64,000 bases of DNA from CAWACP01 sp963780655. Lineage in GTDB: Bacteria > Acidobacteriota > Terriglobia > Bryobacterales > Bryobacteraceae. The notes beneath the pieces are model-generated. The model was not told where the DNA came from and searched no databases. It worked only from the letters and a program-made list of their open reading frames with translations. The stretch's first letter is position 1. Each line of letters begins with the position of its first letter. The position numbers were made by a program, and so were the translations under genes. The DNA lies in the NCBI GenBank assembly GCA_963780655.1, contig CAWACP010000006.1:248001-312000 (forward strand), in the 5' to 3' direction. Shown here in pieces: positions 42,137 to 58,528 of this stretch.

Positions 42137-42347
42137 GAACCTATCGTAGCGGAGGTGGCCCAATGAACGCCTCGGGTACTGAGCCGCGCGCGTGAGCAAG
42201 CGGTACCACACGGATCGTAGTATTACGCCCTATGCCCCCGGACTTTTCCCGAAACACCTCCGTCACGTTAGGAGTCTTTTGTCACGTAGCGTCAGATTGC
42301 GCACATAGCAGGCTTGTAGTCCGCCTGCCGGGAGAATAGCCAAGAGT

Positions 42348-49202
<6,855 letters not shown>

Positions 49203-49278
49203 GGACGATTAAAGAGGAAATTCAACGCGCGGGCCGTGCATCCAGTCTATTAAGGAGTTTACGGCCCGGAACAGAAGG

Positions 49279-50529
49279 ATGGCAGGGGACATGCAAACAG
49301 CAACCGCCCGAGATCCGGAGCTTTCGGCGCAGGAACCGGTAAAGATCCTGCTGGTGGACGACCGGCCGGCCAACCTGCTCGCCCTCGAGACAATCCTCGA
49401 GGATCTGGGCCAGGAGCTGGTGAAGGCGACGTCGGGCAAAGATGCGCTCCGGCAGTTGTTGAGCGACGACTTCGCGCTCATTCTGCTCGACGTGAAGATG
49501 CCGGGCATGGACGGGTTCGAAACGGCGGCCCTGATCCGCGAACGGGAGCGGTCGCGGCACACGCCCATTCTCTTTGTAACCGCGCAGAAGGACGACGAAC
49601 ACCAGTTCCGCGGCTACTACGCCGGCGCCGTCGATTTCCTCTACAAGCCCATCAACCCGGAAGTGCTGCGCTCGAAAGTGTCCGTGTTTGTCGAGCTCAG
49701 CCGCAAGACGGAACTCATTCGCAGGCATGCCGTGGCGCTCGAGACCCGAAACGCCGAGCTCGAGATCACGGTCCGCGAGCTGGGGAAGGTGGAGACCGAG
49801 GTCCGCCGGCTCAACTCCGAGCTCGAAGAGAGAGTGCGCGACCGCACCGCCGAACTGACGCGTACCAATGAAGAGCTGAAACAGTTCGCCTACGCCGCCT
49901 CGCACGACCTGCGGGAGCCCCTGCGCACCATCGCCAGCTACACGCAGCTTCTCGACCGGCGCTACCACGAACTGCTCGACGGCGATGGGCAGGAGTTCAT
50001 GAAGTACATCACGGAATCCGTGCAGCGCATGGATCTGCTCCTCAACGACCTGCTTTCCTATTCGCACCAGTTCAAGAATCAGCAGCCGTTCGGGAATGTG
50101 AGCACTGAAGCGGTCCTGGCCGGCGTGGTGATGAACCTCGACACCTCCATTAAATCCAGCGGCGCGGCGATCACGCACGATCCTTTGCCCGAGGTGATCT
50201 CCGATTTCGTGCAGCTTGGCCAGGTTTTCCAGAACCTGATCGCGAACTCCATCAAGTACCGCGCTGAGGAACCGCCGCGCATTCACATCTCCGCTGAAGA
50301 AACGGAGGATGACTGGGTGTTCTCGTTCGCCGACAATGGCATCGGCATCGAGCCTCGGTACCACGCCCAGATCTTCGGCGTCTTCAAGCGCCTGCATGGG
50401 CGCGAGTATCCGGGCACCGGCATCGGGCTGGCGCTGGCGAAGCGTATCATCGAGCGGCACACCGGGCGCATCTGGGTGGAATCCGAGCTCGGAAAGGGCG
50501 CCACGTTCCGCTTCGCCATCCCGAAATAG
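49279..50529 (+). CDS. response regulator-histidine kinase (REC-HisKA-HATPase)
   Basis: 416 residues. The receiver domain comes first (about 17-135, KILLVDDRPANLLALE, phospho-acceptor D71 in LILLDVKMPG), then a coiled coil (about 150-195), HisKA of the phytochrome-like type with H209 in AYAASHDLREPLRTI, and HATPase with NSIKYRAEEPP, FADNGIGIEPRY and GTGIGLALAKRI. An N-terminal receiver lets the kinase be controlled by another kinase, the poly-HAMP protein 77 bp upstream being the obvious candidate. An AGAAGG ribosome site abuts the ATG, and the in-frame ATG four codons later (MQTATARD) has a better-spaced GGCAGGGG. Confidence 0.92.
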   Translation: MAGDMQTATARDPELSAQEPVKILLVDDRPANLLALETILEDLGQELVKATSGKDALRQLLSDDFALILLDVKMPGMDGFETAALIRERERSRHTPILFVTAQKDDEHQFRGYYAGAVDFLYKPINPEVLRSKVSVFVELSRKTELIRRHAVALETRNAELEITVRELGKVETEVRRLNSELEERVRDRTAELTRTNEELKQFAYAASHDLREPLRTIASYTQLLDRRYHELLDGDGQEFMKYITESVQRMDLLLNDLLSYSHQFKNQQPFGNVSTEAVLAGVVMNLDTSIKSSGAAITHDPLPEVISDFVQLGQVFQNLIANSIKYRAEEPPRIHISAEETEDDWVFSFADNGIGIEPRYHAQIFGVFKRLHGREYPGTGIGLALAKRIIERHTGRIWVESELGKGATFRFAIPK

Positions 50530-50536
50530 CGTCTCT

Positions 50537-50558
50537 GCAGGCTGAATGCCTGCTCTAC
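50537..50558. repeat. short palindromic repeat, inverted copy
   Basis: GCAGGCTGAATGCCTGCTCTAC, the inverse orientation of the repeat at 40563, 57371 and 58492. It lies seven bases after the stop codon of the REC-histidine kinase gene and 34 bp before the terminator-like palindrome. Confidence 0.75.
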
Positions 50559-50591
50559 TGTCACTTCCGTAGTGGAGCAGGCTCCCCGTGG

Positions 50592-50619
50592 GGCAGACGA
50601 TCGTTTTTAGTCGTCTGCC
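50592..50619 (+). terminator. dispersed palindrome, copy 3, intrinsic terminator
   Basis: Perfect stem GGCAGACGA / TCGTCTGCC with a T-rich 10-nt loop, followed by TTTT; it lies about 60 bp after the signalling gene pair on the plus strand. Arms are identical to the copies at 1082 and 3547. Confidence 0.65.
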
Positions 50620-50705
50620 TTTTGGCCCCCCCTTCTCCGACTAATCCGATTCCCGCGCGGCCCGCCCGGTGATACAATCAATGCACTTCAGGGACGGGCT
50701 TCATT

Positions 50706-51941
50706 ATGTCGCCAGAGAAGACCGTGGAACAGTTCACCTCCACGTTGGATGGGTGGACGCCGTCATCGTCAGCAGAGCGCCGGGCGGTACACGAACAACT
50801 GGAGCGCGTTCTCGCCAGCCAGAGATTCGGCCGGAGCAAGCGCTGTGCGACTCTCCTCCGGTTCATCGTCAACCACGCTCTGGAAGGCGATGTCGAGCAC
50901 CTGAAGGAACGTACGCTTGGCGTCGAGGTGTTCGGCCGCGATCCGGACTACGACACCAACGCCGATCCAGTGGTGCGGATGACCGCCGGGGAGATCCGCA
51001 AGCGAATCGCCCAGTACTACCACGAACCGGGGCACGATCAAGAGGTCCGTATCGATCTTCCGTCCGGATCGTATCTGCCCGAATTCCGGCCCCCCATCGG
51101 CGTCACGGCGCCGCCGCTCGTCCCTCCCAGGCCGAAAAGGAAACATCTGACATTCACTGCCGCAATCGTCATTGCGGCCCTGGCCACCGGACTTGCGTTC
51201 TGGCAAAAACCCTGGGAACGCCAGTCCAGCGTCGAGGCGTTCTGGCAGCCATTAACGAGTTCAGGACTTCCTGTCCGCATCTGTGTAGGGCCTGCGGACC
51301 GGAGGCGCCCGGACGTTGCCGTAAACGCGAGCGGCGGGGGAGCCGATCCAGCAACTCCGGAGAAAGCGCCCACAGTCCTGGAGTTGTTGCGTCTCGAGGT
51401 GGTCGCGCTGGCTGATGCCACAACGCTCTCACGTGCGTCGGCCTTGCTCGGCGCACACGGCCGAAGCATTCGAGTCCAGAGCGTCGACTCCACCACGCTG
51501 GCGGATCTGCAGGCGTCCCCTGCCGTCCTGATTGGCGCGTTCAATAATGACTGGACCATGCGCGTTACCAGCCAGTGGAGGTTCGGATTCGAGGCGGACT
51601 GGAAGAGCAACTGTTTCCGGATTATCGATCGCAGCCACCCGGAACAGAGATCCTGGCGCACCGACATGAACCTGCCCTACGTGAAGCTCACCAGAGACTA
51701 TGCCATCGTGGCCAGATGCCTAAACCCGTTTGGCGAGCGCGTCGTCGTGGTTGCGGCAGGCATTGGCCAGTATGGCACGCTCGCCGCCGGAGAGTTCCTG
51801 ACCGGCGCGAAGTATATGGACGACCTGATCGCACGGCTGCCTGCCGGCTGGCGGCATAAGAACGTTGAAGCAGTGATCACAACGCGGGTAGTTGACGGGA
51901 ATTGTGGCCCCCCACAGGTCGTCGCGACGTACGTCTGGTAA
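50706..51941 (+). CDS. acidobacterial-type membrane regulator, function unknown
   Basis: 411 residues. The N-terminal 120 residues (QRFGRSKRCATLLRFIVNHA, ERTLGVEVFGRDPDYDTNAD, RMTAGEIRKRIAQYYHEP, IDLPSGSYLPEF) form a helical, probably DNA- or protein-binding domain very common in Solibacter-like genomes. One membrane helix follows (about 145-165, LTFTAAIVIAALATGLAF), then a periplasmic alpha/beta domain of about 240 residues. The order suggests signalling across the inner membrane, but no biochemical role is known to me. It precedes the TonB-receptor gene by 240 bp in the same direction and may control it. Confidence 0.75.
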   Translation: MSPEKTVEQFTSTLDGWTPSSSAERRAVHEQLERVLASQRFGRSKRCATLLRFIVNHALEGDVEHLKERTLGVEVFGRDPDYDTNADPVVRMTAGEIRKRIAQYYHEPGHDQEVRIDLPSGSYLPEFRPPIGVTAPPLVPPRPKRKHLTFTAAIVIAALATGLAFWQKPWERQSSVEAFWQPLTSSGLPVRICVGPADRRRPDVAVNASGGGADPATPEKAPTVLELLRLEVVALADATTLSRASALLGAHGRSIRVQSVDSTTLADLQASPAVLIGAFNNDWTMRVTSQWRFGFEADWKSNCFRIIDRSHPEQRSWRTDMNLPYVKLTRDYAIVARCLNPFGERVVVVAAGIGQYGTLAAGEFLTGAKYMDDLIARLPAGWRHKNVEAVITTRVVDGNCGPPQVVATYVW

Positions 51942-52183
51942 CCCCTCCACAGGGCGAAAACCCGTATCGTACTCCCCCTCCAGACATCTGTAACTTCTCC
52001 ACTCAAGCCGCTGATAACACAACGTAACATCAGCGACCGTTCCGTATATACCCTATTATCGCTAATTAGTTCGCAATAGACTCATTCAGATCAGGGCGAA
52101 ATGCAGGGGTGTCCCCGTGTCATCGAGAAGACCCGGGTGCACTCAATAGTTCATCAACAAGCTTCATGGGGGAAGCGATCTGT

Positions 52184-55100
52184 ATGAGAGAAAGCAGACT
52201 ACGTCAGATTCTGTTTCTTTGTTTCTTTGTGCTGTTGTGCGCCGTAACGGCATCGGCACAGGAAGCCACAATCGTAGGCACTGTAACTGACCCTTCAGGG
52301 GCCAGCGTCACCGGCGTACCAGTCATTATTACCAATACCGAGACCGGATTGGTCCGCCACATTACAACCGAAAATAACGGCCAGTACGCCGTTCCCGACC
52401 TGCACATCGGACACTATGCGGTCCGCGTCGAAGCGCCCGGGTTCAAGGCGGCCGAGAAGAACGACATCGTGCTGCAGGTTGGCGATCGCCTTCGCATCGA
52501 TTTCACGCTGGAACTGGGCAGCACGCAGGAAAGCATTAAAGTCGAAGCCAATGCGGTTGCGGTGCAGACCGATACCGGCGAAGTCAGCAACGTGATCAAC
52601 GGCGAGGAGGTCTCGCAGCTCGCAACCAACGGCCGCAGCGTGTACTCGCTGGCCATTCTGGTCCCCGGCGCAGCGAATAACATGCCGGGCTTCCAGGCTC
52701 CCACCGCCGTGGGCGCCAACTCCAACGTGGCTTTCAACGGCATGCGCCAGAACCACAACCTCTGGCTGGTGGATGGCGGCGAAGATTCCGACCGTGGCGG
52801 CGCGGGCGGCATCGACATCATGCCGTCCATCGACTCCATCGCCGAGTTTCGCGCGCTGACCTCGAACTACAGCGCCGAATACGGTACCTCCTCAGCCGGG
52901 ACCATGAGCATCGTGATCAAGTCCGGATCGAGGGACCTCCACGGGGAAGCGTGGGAATTCGTTCGCAACAACGACTTCGACGCGAATGACTTCTTCCGCA
53001 ACCGGCAGGGGCTTCCGGTAGGAGACCTGAAGGCGAACACCTTCGGCTACAACGTCGGCGGGCCGGTCACCTTTGGCAAGTTCTACAACAAAGACCGCAA
53101 CAAGACCTTCTTCTTCTTCAACGAGGAGTGGCGAAAGCTGATCCAGCAGGGCAGCACGCTGGACACTCTGGTACCCTCCACGAGTCAGTATGGCGGCAAT
53201 TTGGGATCGACGGTCATTAACGTCCCCAACGCCAACCAGCTCTCGGCCGATCAGCTCGCGAGGTTCACGGCGCTGGGTCTGACTCCCGGCCAGCCGTTCC
53301 CAAACAACACCATACCTTCATCTCTGCTCGATCCGAATGCGCAGGCGTTGTTGAAAGCGGGAATCTTCCCTGCGCCTAACAGCGGCTCCTATTTCGTGGG
53401 CAGCAACGTGCTCCCGACCAACGTCCGCGAGGAAGTGGTGCGTATCGACCACAGTTTCTCCGATAAGTTCACTCTCTTCGGACACTGGGTCGACGATCAG
53501 GGCACTCAGACCTATTCGCCGCCGATGTGGAGCGGCTACAACGTTCCCACGGTGAGCAACTCCTTCCAGAACCCTTCGTACAGCGCCGTCATTCACGCGG
53601 CCTACACCATCAGTCCGACGCTGATTAATGAGGTGGCTTTCAATTACGACGGCAACCGCATCAGCATCGTACCGGACGGCCTTATCACCGCATCCGGCAT
53701 CAGTATTCCGCGCCTGTTCACCGACAAGAACAACCTGAATCGTCTTCCCGATATCAACCTCTCCGGTTCGGCGAGCTACGGCAACGGCAGCTTCCCCTGG
53801 TACAACAAATGCGACGACTATCAGATCAAGGACGATGTTTCCTGGTCGAAAGGCGCGCACCAAATGAGGATGGGCGGAAGCTGGGCAATCTACAAGAAGC
53901 AGCAGGACCTGTTCGGCAACACGCAGGGAAGTTACAGCTTCAACGGACAATACACCGGCAACTCCTTCGCCGACTTCCTGCTGGGTTACGCGAACAACTA
54001 CAGCGAACTGGCGCTGCAGGATCATGGCCAATGGAACGCCCAGAGCTGGGCAGCGTACTTCCAGGACAACTGGCGCGTCAATTCCCGCCTGACTGTGAAC
54101 CTTGGCCTGCGCTGGGACGGAATTCCGCATACCTATGAAGCGAATCATCGTATGTCGAATTTCTATCCGAACCAGTACAACCCGGCCAATGCCGCAATCC
54201 TCTCAGCCAGCGGCAACACCATCGACCCGAGCAGCCCGGGTCTGGGCACGAGCCCGAACCCGGCTCTGTCCGCCTTTCAGTTCTATCTGAACGGCATGGG
54301 GATTACCGGAGTGAACGGCAACCCCAACGGCATGGTCAATGGCGGCTGGAATGGCTGGGGTCCGCGCATCGGCTTCGCTTACGATCTCACCGGCGGCGGC
54401 AGAACCGTTCTCCGGGGCGGATTCGGAGCCATGTACGAACGCATACAGGGCAACGACATGTATAACTCGGGCAGCAACCCGCCGTTCAGCGCCAGCATTA
54501 ACAACCCCAACGTTTCGTTGAGTAATCCCGCCACCAGCCTGCTCACCGGCGAGACGGTCTCAGCGCCCATCAGCGTGGCCAGCATTACCGCGCTTTCCCA
54601 AAGCAATTACAAGCTGCCGGTGAGCTATCAGTTCAGCGCCGGCGTGGAACACCAGTTCGGCACCGCTACCGTGTTGTCGGCCACCTATGTCGGCAACCAG
54701 AACCGCCATCAGTTCGCCTATCAGGACATCAATCTCCCGGCCCAATCCCTGCTGCCGGCTTTGATCCAGGGAACCGTGGCGTATAACACGGTTCTGCCCT
54801 ACCAGGGCTACCACTCCATCAACATGGGCGAGGACGGAGAAAACTCCCATTACAACGCCATGCAGTTGAGCGTGCATTCGCGGATGGGAAAAGACCTGCA
54901 GTACGCGGCGGCTTACACGCTTTCGCGTTCCATGGACCCGGCCGAAAGCTTCGGTGGGGACAACACCAACGTCTACAACCCATACAACCTTCGTTACGAC
55001 TGGGGTCCGTCTCAGGTGGATGCCACCCACATCATTGCAGCCAACTTCGTTTACGACCTGCCGATCTTCCGGACCACTGGCAATCGCCTTGCGAAAACCG

Positions 55101-55573
55101 TGCTGGGAGGCTGGGAATTGTCGGGCATCTGGACCTTCCAGACCGGCTTCCCGCTCCAGATCACGCTGAACGGCTCGCAGAGCAGCAACGGCCTGGCAAT
55201 CGGAACCAACCGGCCTGACTTCAACGGAACCGCCAGCTATCCGAAGGTGTCGGGCGGGTTGTGGTTTGACCCGGCGGGCTTCTCGCTTCCAGCGCTCGGG
55301 GCCTGGGGCAACCTCGGCAAGGGCGTCATTCGCGGTCCCGGACGCGACAACTGGAATATGTCGCTGTTCAAGGACTTCATGATCAGCGAATCGCGCGGCA
55401 CAAAGTTCGAGCTTCGGTTCGAAACTTTCAACACGCTGAACCACACGCAATTCAATGGCGTGAGCACCGGCGCGAGCTTCGACTCTAACGGCAAGATCAA
55501 CAACAACTTTGGGCAAGTGACTTCCGCCTGGGATCCCCGGGAACTGCAGCTTGCCGGGAAATTCATTTTCTAA
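52184..55573 (+). CDS. TonB-dependent receptor with carboxypeptidase-regulatory-like domain (Oar-like)
   Basis: 1129 residues from MRESRLRQILFLCFF, chosen for the signal peptide (cleavage near TASAQ) and GGGGGA upstream; an ATG at 52166 is less likely. Residues ~28-110 form a carboxypeptidase-D regulatory-like beta domain (TIVGTVTDPSGASVTGVPV), ~120-230 a plug, and the rest a large outer-membrane barrel ending LAGKFIF with the terminal aromatic residue needed for barrel insertion. Oar-like receptors take up large substrates or serve as adhesion and secretion pores; acidobacteria carry many. An intrinsic terminator follows at 55587. Confidence 0.93.
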   Translation: MRESRLRQILFLCFFVLLCAVTASAQEATIVGTVTDPSGASVTGVPVIITNTETGLVRHITTENNGQYAVPDLHIGHYAVRVEAPGFKAAEKNDIVLQVGDRLRIDFTLELGSTQESIKVEANAVAVQTDTGEVSNVINGEEVSQLATNGRSVYSLAILVPGAANNMPGFQAPTAVGANSNVAFNGMRQNHNLWLVDGGEDSDRGGAGGIDIMPSIDSIAEFRALTSNYSAEYGTSSAGTMSIVIKSGSRDLHGEAWEFVRNNDFDANDFFRNRQGLPVGDLKANTFGYNVGGPVTFGKFYNKDRNKTFFFFNEEWRKLIQQGSTLDTLVPSTSQYGGNLGSTVINVPNANQLSADQLARFTALGLTPGQPFPNNTIPSSLLDPNAQALLKAGIFPAPNSGSYFVGSNVLPTNVREEVVRIDHSFSDKFTLFGHWVDDQGTQTYSPPMWSGYNVPTVSNSFQNPSYSAVIHAAYTISPTLINEVAFNYDGNRISIVPDGLITASGISIPRLFTDKNNLNRLPDINLSGSASYGNGSFPWYNKCDDYQIKDDVSWSKGAHQMRMGGSWAIYKKQQDLFGNTQGSYSFNGQYTGNSFADFLLGYANNYSELALQDHGQWNAQSWAAYFQDNWRVNSRLTVNLGLRWDGIPHTYEANHRMSNFYPNQYNPANAAILSASGNTIDPSSPGLGTSPNPALSAFQFYLNGMGITGVNGNPNGMVNGGWNGWGPRIGFAYDLTGGGRTVLRGGFGAMYERIQGNDMYNSGSNPPFSASINNPNVSLSNPATSLLTGETVSAPISVASITALSQSNYKLPVSYQFSAGVEHQFGTATVLSATYVGNQNRHQFAYQDINLPAQSLLPALIQGTVAYNTVLPYQGYHSINMGEDGENSHYNAMQLSVHSRMGKDLQYAAAYTLSRSMDPAESFGGDNTNVYNPYNLRYDWGPSQVDATHIIAANFVYDLPIFRTTGNRLAKTVLGGWELSGIWTFQTGFPLQITLNGSQSSNGLAIGTNRPDFNGTASYPKVSGGLWFDPAGFSLPALGAWGNLGKGVIRGPGRDNWNMSLFKDFMISESRGTKFELRFETFNTLNHTQFNGVSTGASFDSNGKINNNFGQVTSAWDPRELQLAGKFIF

Positions 55574-55586
55574 ACCTGTACCCTTC

Positions 55587-55623
55587 CCACCCGCGCCACT
55601 GGTTCGGCGCGGGTGGCCTTTTT
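55587..55623 (+). terminator. intrinsic terminator after the TonB-dependent receptor
   Basis: A perfect 11-bp stem CCACCCGCGCC / GGCGCGGGTGG, 8-nt loop, then CCTTTTT. It ends the receptor transcript and shows that the CRTAC1 gene needs its own promoter. Confidence 0.9.
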
Positions 55624-55661
55624 CTGTCTTCCGTCCCCGCGCGTTCGATAATGCAGACAGC

Positions 55662-57374
55662 GTGACTCTCGTCCGCATCTTCATCGCTGCCATCGCCGTC
55701 GCCTCCGCAGCAATCTTCCTCGGAGCCTCTTCGTCTCCCCCCGCTGCTTCCACTCCCGTCTTCAACGACATCACGAAGCAGGCCGGCATTCAGTTCGTCC
55801 ACTTCAAGGGCAATAAAGGCGTCGCCAACATCATGGAAGAGGCCGGCCCGGGCGTCTGTGTGGCCGACTTCGACGGCGACGGCTGGTCCGATATCTACTT
55901 CGTAAATGGCCGCGATCTCTACGGCCGCGGGCTCCCCGCGCGCAACGCTCTCTATCGCAATAACCGCGACGGGACGTTTACCGACGTGACCGAAAAGGCC
56001 GGCGTGCCCGGCACTGGATTCGGCCTGGGATGCGTCTGGGGCGACTATGACAACGATGGCCGGCCCGACCTCTACGTCACCCAGTACGGGAAGAACATCC
56101 TCTATCACAACAACGGCGACGGCACGTTCACGGACGTCACCGCGAAAGCGCACGTCGATGGCACGGACTTCGGGACCATGCTGCATCTGGCGGCCACTTT
56201 CTTCGACTATGATCGCGATGGCCTCCTCGACCTCTATGCCAGCGGCTACGTCGAGTTCGGCCCGGATGCGAAGCAGACCTGCATGATCAACGGCGCCGAA
56301 TCGAGCTGCCCGCCCAGCGCCTATCGGGGTACGGCGGCCGTGTTGTATCACAACAATGGCGATGGTACCTTCACCAACGTCACCAGGGCAGCGAAAATGT
56401 ATCAGCCGAACGGCAAAGTGCTCGCGCTGCTCGCCTCCGATTATGACAACGACGGCTGGCCCGACCTGTTCGCCGCCAACGACGGCATGGAGATTTACCT
56501 GTATCGCAACCAGCACGATGGAACCTTTGCCGAGTCGGCAATGAACGCGGGCGTTGCGCTGACTGAGGACGGCGGCACGATGGCCGCCATGTGTCTTTCC
56601 GTGGGCGATTACGACAACGACGGGCTGCTCGATTTGTATGCGTCCGATTTCCAGGACGCGCCCCATCACCTCTGGCGCAATCGCGGAGGCGGGATGTTCG
56701 ACGAGGTGAGCCGCCAGGCGGGGATAGCAGCAATTACTTCACAGTTCCTCAGTTTCGGCGGCGGCTTTCTTGACTATGACAACGACGGCTGGCTCGATCT
56801 GTTCATCGCCAACGGCCATGTCTACCAGGGCGTGGAGCAGTCCACCGAGCACGGCCATTACCGGCAGATCAATCTGCTGTTCCACAACGAGCGCAACGGC
56901 AAATTCAGCAACGTGACGGCGGATGCGGCAGCGTCGGGAAACGGCTTCAGCAACCCGCGGCTCGGACGAGGCGCGGCATTCGCGGACTTCTTCAATGACG
57001 GTCACGTGGACGTCGTGGTTGGGAACAATGACGACCCGGCCACGCTGCTGCGGAACACCAGCGGGGGCCGGCGTCACTTCGTCAGCTTCAAACTGATGGG
57101 AGTGAAGAGCAATCGCGATGCGCTGGGCGCGCGCATCCGAATCAACGCCGGGGGCCTCAAACAGATCCGCGAAATTGCCGCCGGCGGAAGCTACATGTCG
57201 CACAACGATCTTCGCGCCCATTTCGGCCTCGGCGCGAGCGCGCGCATCGAAACGGTGGAAGTAACGTGGCCGAGCGGATTGCGGCAGCAGTTCCGCAACG
57301 TGAAGGCGGACGAGTTCTATCTCATCGAAGAGGGAAAACCCGCGATCCGTAAGGAGCCGATCGAGCGAAAGTAG
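55662..57374 (+). CDS. CRTAC1-family protein (VCBS/FG-GAP repeats plus ASPIC/UnbV domain)
   Basis: 570 residues from GTG 55662 (VTLVRIFIAAIAVASAAIFL, a signal peptide). Earlier starts would overlap the terminator. At least six calcium-binding VCBS/FG-GAP repeats are seen (DFDGDGWSDIYF, DYDNDGRPDLYV, DYDRDGLLDLYA, DYDNDGWPDLFA, DYDNDGLLDLYA and DYDNDGWLDLFI), predicting a beta-propeller. The ASPIC/UnbV domain (about 480-555, RDALGARIRI, GGSYMSHNDLRAHFGLG) is C-terminal. It is an extracellular or outer-membrane protein; in acidobacteria it commonly accompanies Oar-like receptors and TPR proteins, as here. The ligand is unknown. Confidence 0.88.
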   Translation: MTLVRIFIAAIAVASAAIFLGASSSPPAASTPVFNDITKQAGIQFVHFKGNKGVANIMEEAGPGVCVADFDGDGWSDIYFVNGRDLYGRGLPARNALYRNNRDGTFTDVTEKAGVPGTGFGLGCVWGDYDNDGRPDLYVTQYGKNILYHNNGDGTFTDVTAKAHVDGTDFGTMLHLAATFFDYDRDGLLDLYASGYVEFGPDAKQTCMINGAESSCPPSAYRGTAAVLYHNNGDGTFTNVTRAAKMYQPNGKVLALLASDYDNDGWPDLFAANDGMEIYLYRNQHDGTFAESAMNAGVALTEDGGTMAAMCLSVGDYDNDGLLDLYASDFQDAPHHLWRNRGGGMFDEVSRQAGIAAITSQFLSFGGGFLDYDNDGWLDLFIANGHVYQGVEQSTEHGHYRQINLLFHNERNGKFSNVTADAAASGNGFSNPRLGRGAAFADFFNDGHVDVVVGNNDDPATLLRNTSGGRRHFVSFKLMGVKSNRDALGARIRINAGGLKQIREIAAGGSYMSHNDLRAHFGLGASARIETVEVTWPSGLRQQFRNVKADEFYLIEEGKPAIRKEPIERK

Positions 57375-57392
57375 AGCGGGCTTTCAGCCTGC
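57371..57392. repeat. short palindromic repeat at the CRTAC1 stop codon
   Basis: GTAGAGCGGGCTTTCAGCCTGC overlaps the stop codon TAG. A near copy (58492-58513) lies on the other side of the TPR gene, so that gene is bracketed by two direct copies. Confidence 0.8.
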
Positions 57393-57400
57393 ATATCGCC

Positions 57401-58465
57401 CTACTGCGGCAATTCCGGGGGCTTTCCCGAAATGTCCTTTACCGTGTCCTCCTTCTTCTCGTGAAGCTGCCGTACGGCCGCGAATTCAGCATTGGCATCA
57501 GCCGTTCGGCCGAGGCTCTTGTACACGCGCGCCAGACGGTAATGGGCGTCCGGCTGTGAAGGATCCAGCCGAATCGCCTCCCGCAGCTCCCGCACGGCGC
57601 GATCCCGTTGCGGCGTGTCCGACAGAACGATGCCAAGGTCGAGATGAGCGATGCGAATGCCCGGCTCGAGCTTTACGGCTTTCTCGAGCAAAGGCAGCGC
57701 CGTTTTTGCATCGTTGCGCCGGATAGCGACGTCGCCGAGCCAGGCCATGGAGCGGGCCGATGCCGGGTCGTGCGCCAGCTCGATGCGGAATTCGCGTTCG
57801 GCGTCATCGTCCTGGTGGTGCGCCCAGTGGATGTAGCCCATGGCGAAGTGCAGACCCGGTTCGGAGGGCGATTTCTCGGCCGCCTGCTTCAGTTCGGCAA
57901 TCGCATCGTCCGGACGAGACAAACCGTCCAGCGCCTCGGCCATCAGGACGTGCGTGCCCGGAGAGTCAGGCTGGTTCCGTTCCAGCCACTCGAACTGCTT
58001 CATGGCTTTGTCATACTGCTTTGACCACAGCAGGCTCTGGGCCAGATAAAAGTGAAGCTGCGCGTTTGCGGGATCGGCGTCCAGCGCTGCTGCCAGGCCT
58101 TCGGACGCCTCCTGAAACTTCCGCGCGCCGTAGCAGCTCATGCCCAGCAGCGTCTCGGCCTGCCTGTTCTTCGGTTCGAGGGCAAGGACGGCGCGGAAAG
58201 GCTCGATGGCTTTGTCAAAGCGGCCCTGCTTGAACTCCGCGAGGCCGAGGTTGAGCTGGATCTGCGGAATCTTCGGATCGATCGCCAGCACCTTGCGGTA
58301 ACACTCGGCAGCGCCGCCGTACTGGCCGGCGTGCGACAAAGCGATGCCGCGCTGGGCCAGTGGATTAATGTCAGCCGGACCGACTGCCGGAAGATCCCGG
58401 CATCCCCCGCCGTCGCTTGCGAATCCGCGGTAGCTGAGGCTGAGAAGCAGGAGAACTGTCTTCAT
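57401..58465 (-). CDS. secreted tetratricopeptide-repeat protein
   Basis: 354 residues with signal peptide MKTVLLLLSLSYRGFA and about nine TPR units from residue ~33 on (for example ALSHAGQYGGAAECYRKVLA, AEFKQGRFDKAIEPFRAVLA, MGYIHWAHHQDDDAEREFRI, YRLARVYKSLGRTADANAEF). TPR superhelices bind peptide partners. Being periplasmic and convergent with the CRTAC1 gene, it may scaffold an outer-membrane complex, but no direct evidence is available. Confidence 0.85.
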   Translation of the reverse strand: MKTVLLLLSLSYRGFASDGGGCRDLPAVGPADINPLAQRGIALSHAGQYGGAAECYRKVLAIDPKIPQIQLNLGLAEFKQGRFDKAIEPFRAVLALEPKNRQAETLLGMSCYGARKFQEASEGLAAALDADPANAQLHFYLAQSLLWSKQYDKAMKQFEWLERNQPDSPGTHVLMAEALDGLSRPDDAIAELKQAAEKSPSEPGLHFAMGYIHWAHHQDDDAEREFRIELAHDPASARSMAWLGDVAIRRNDAKTALPLLEKAVKLEPGIRIAHLDLGIVLSDTPQRDRAVRELREAIRLDPSQPDAHYRLARVYKSLGRTADANAEFAAVRQLHEKKEDTVKDISGKPPELPQ

Positions 58466-58491
58466 GCTCAGCTTCTATCTTCCTACGCTTT

Positions 58492-58513
58492 GTAGAGCAG
58501 GCTTTTAGCCTGC
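58492..58513. repeat. short palindromic repeat
   Basis: GTAGAGCAGGC-TTTTA-GCCTGC between the TPR gene start and the 3' end of the first small paralogue; the same family as 40563, 50537 and 57371. Confidence 0.8.
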
Positions 58514-58528
58514 ATTGGGCCCGGCGGT

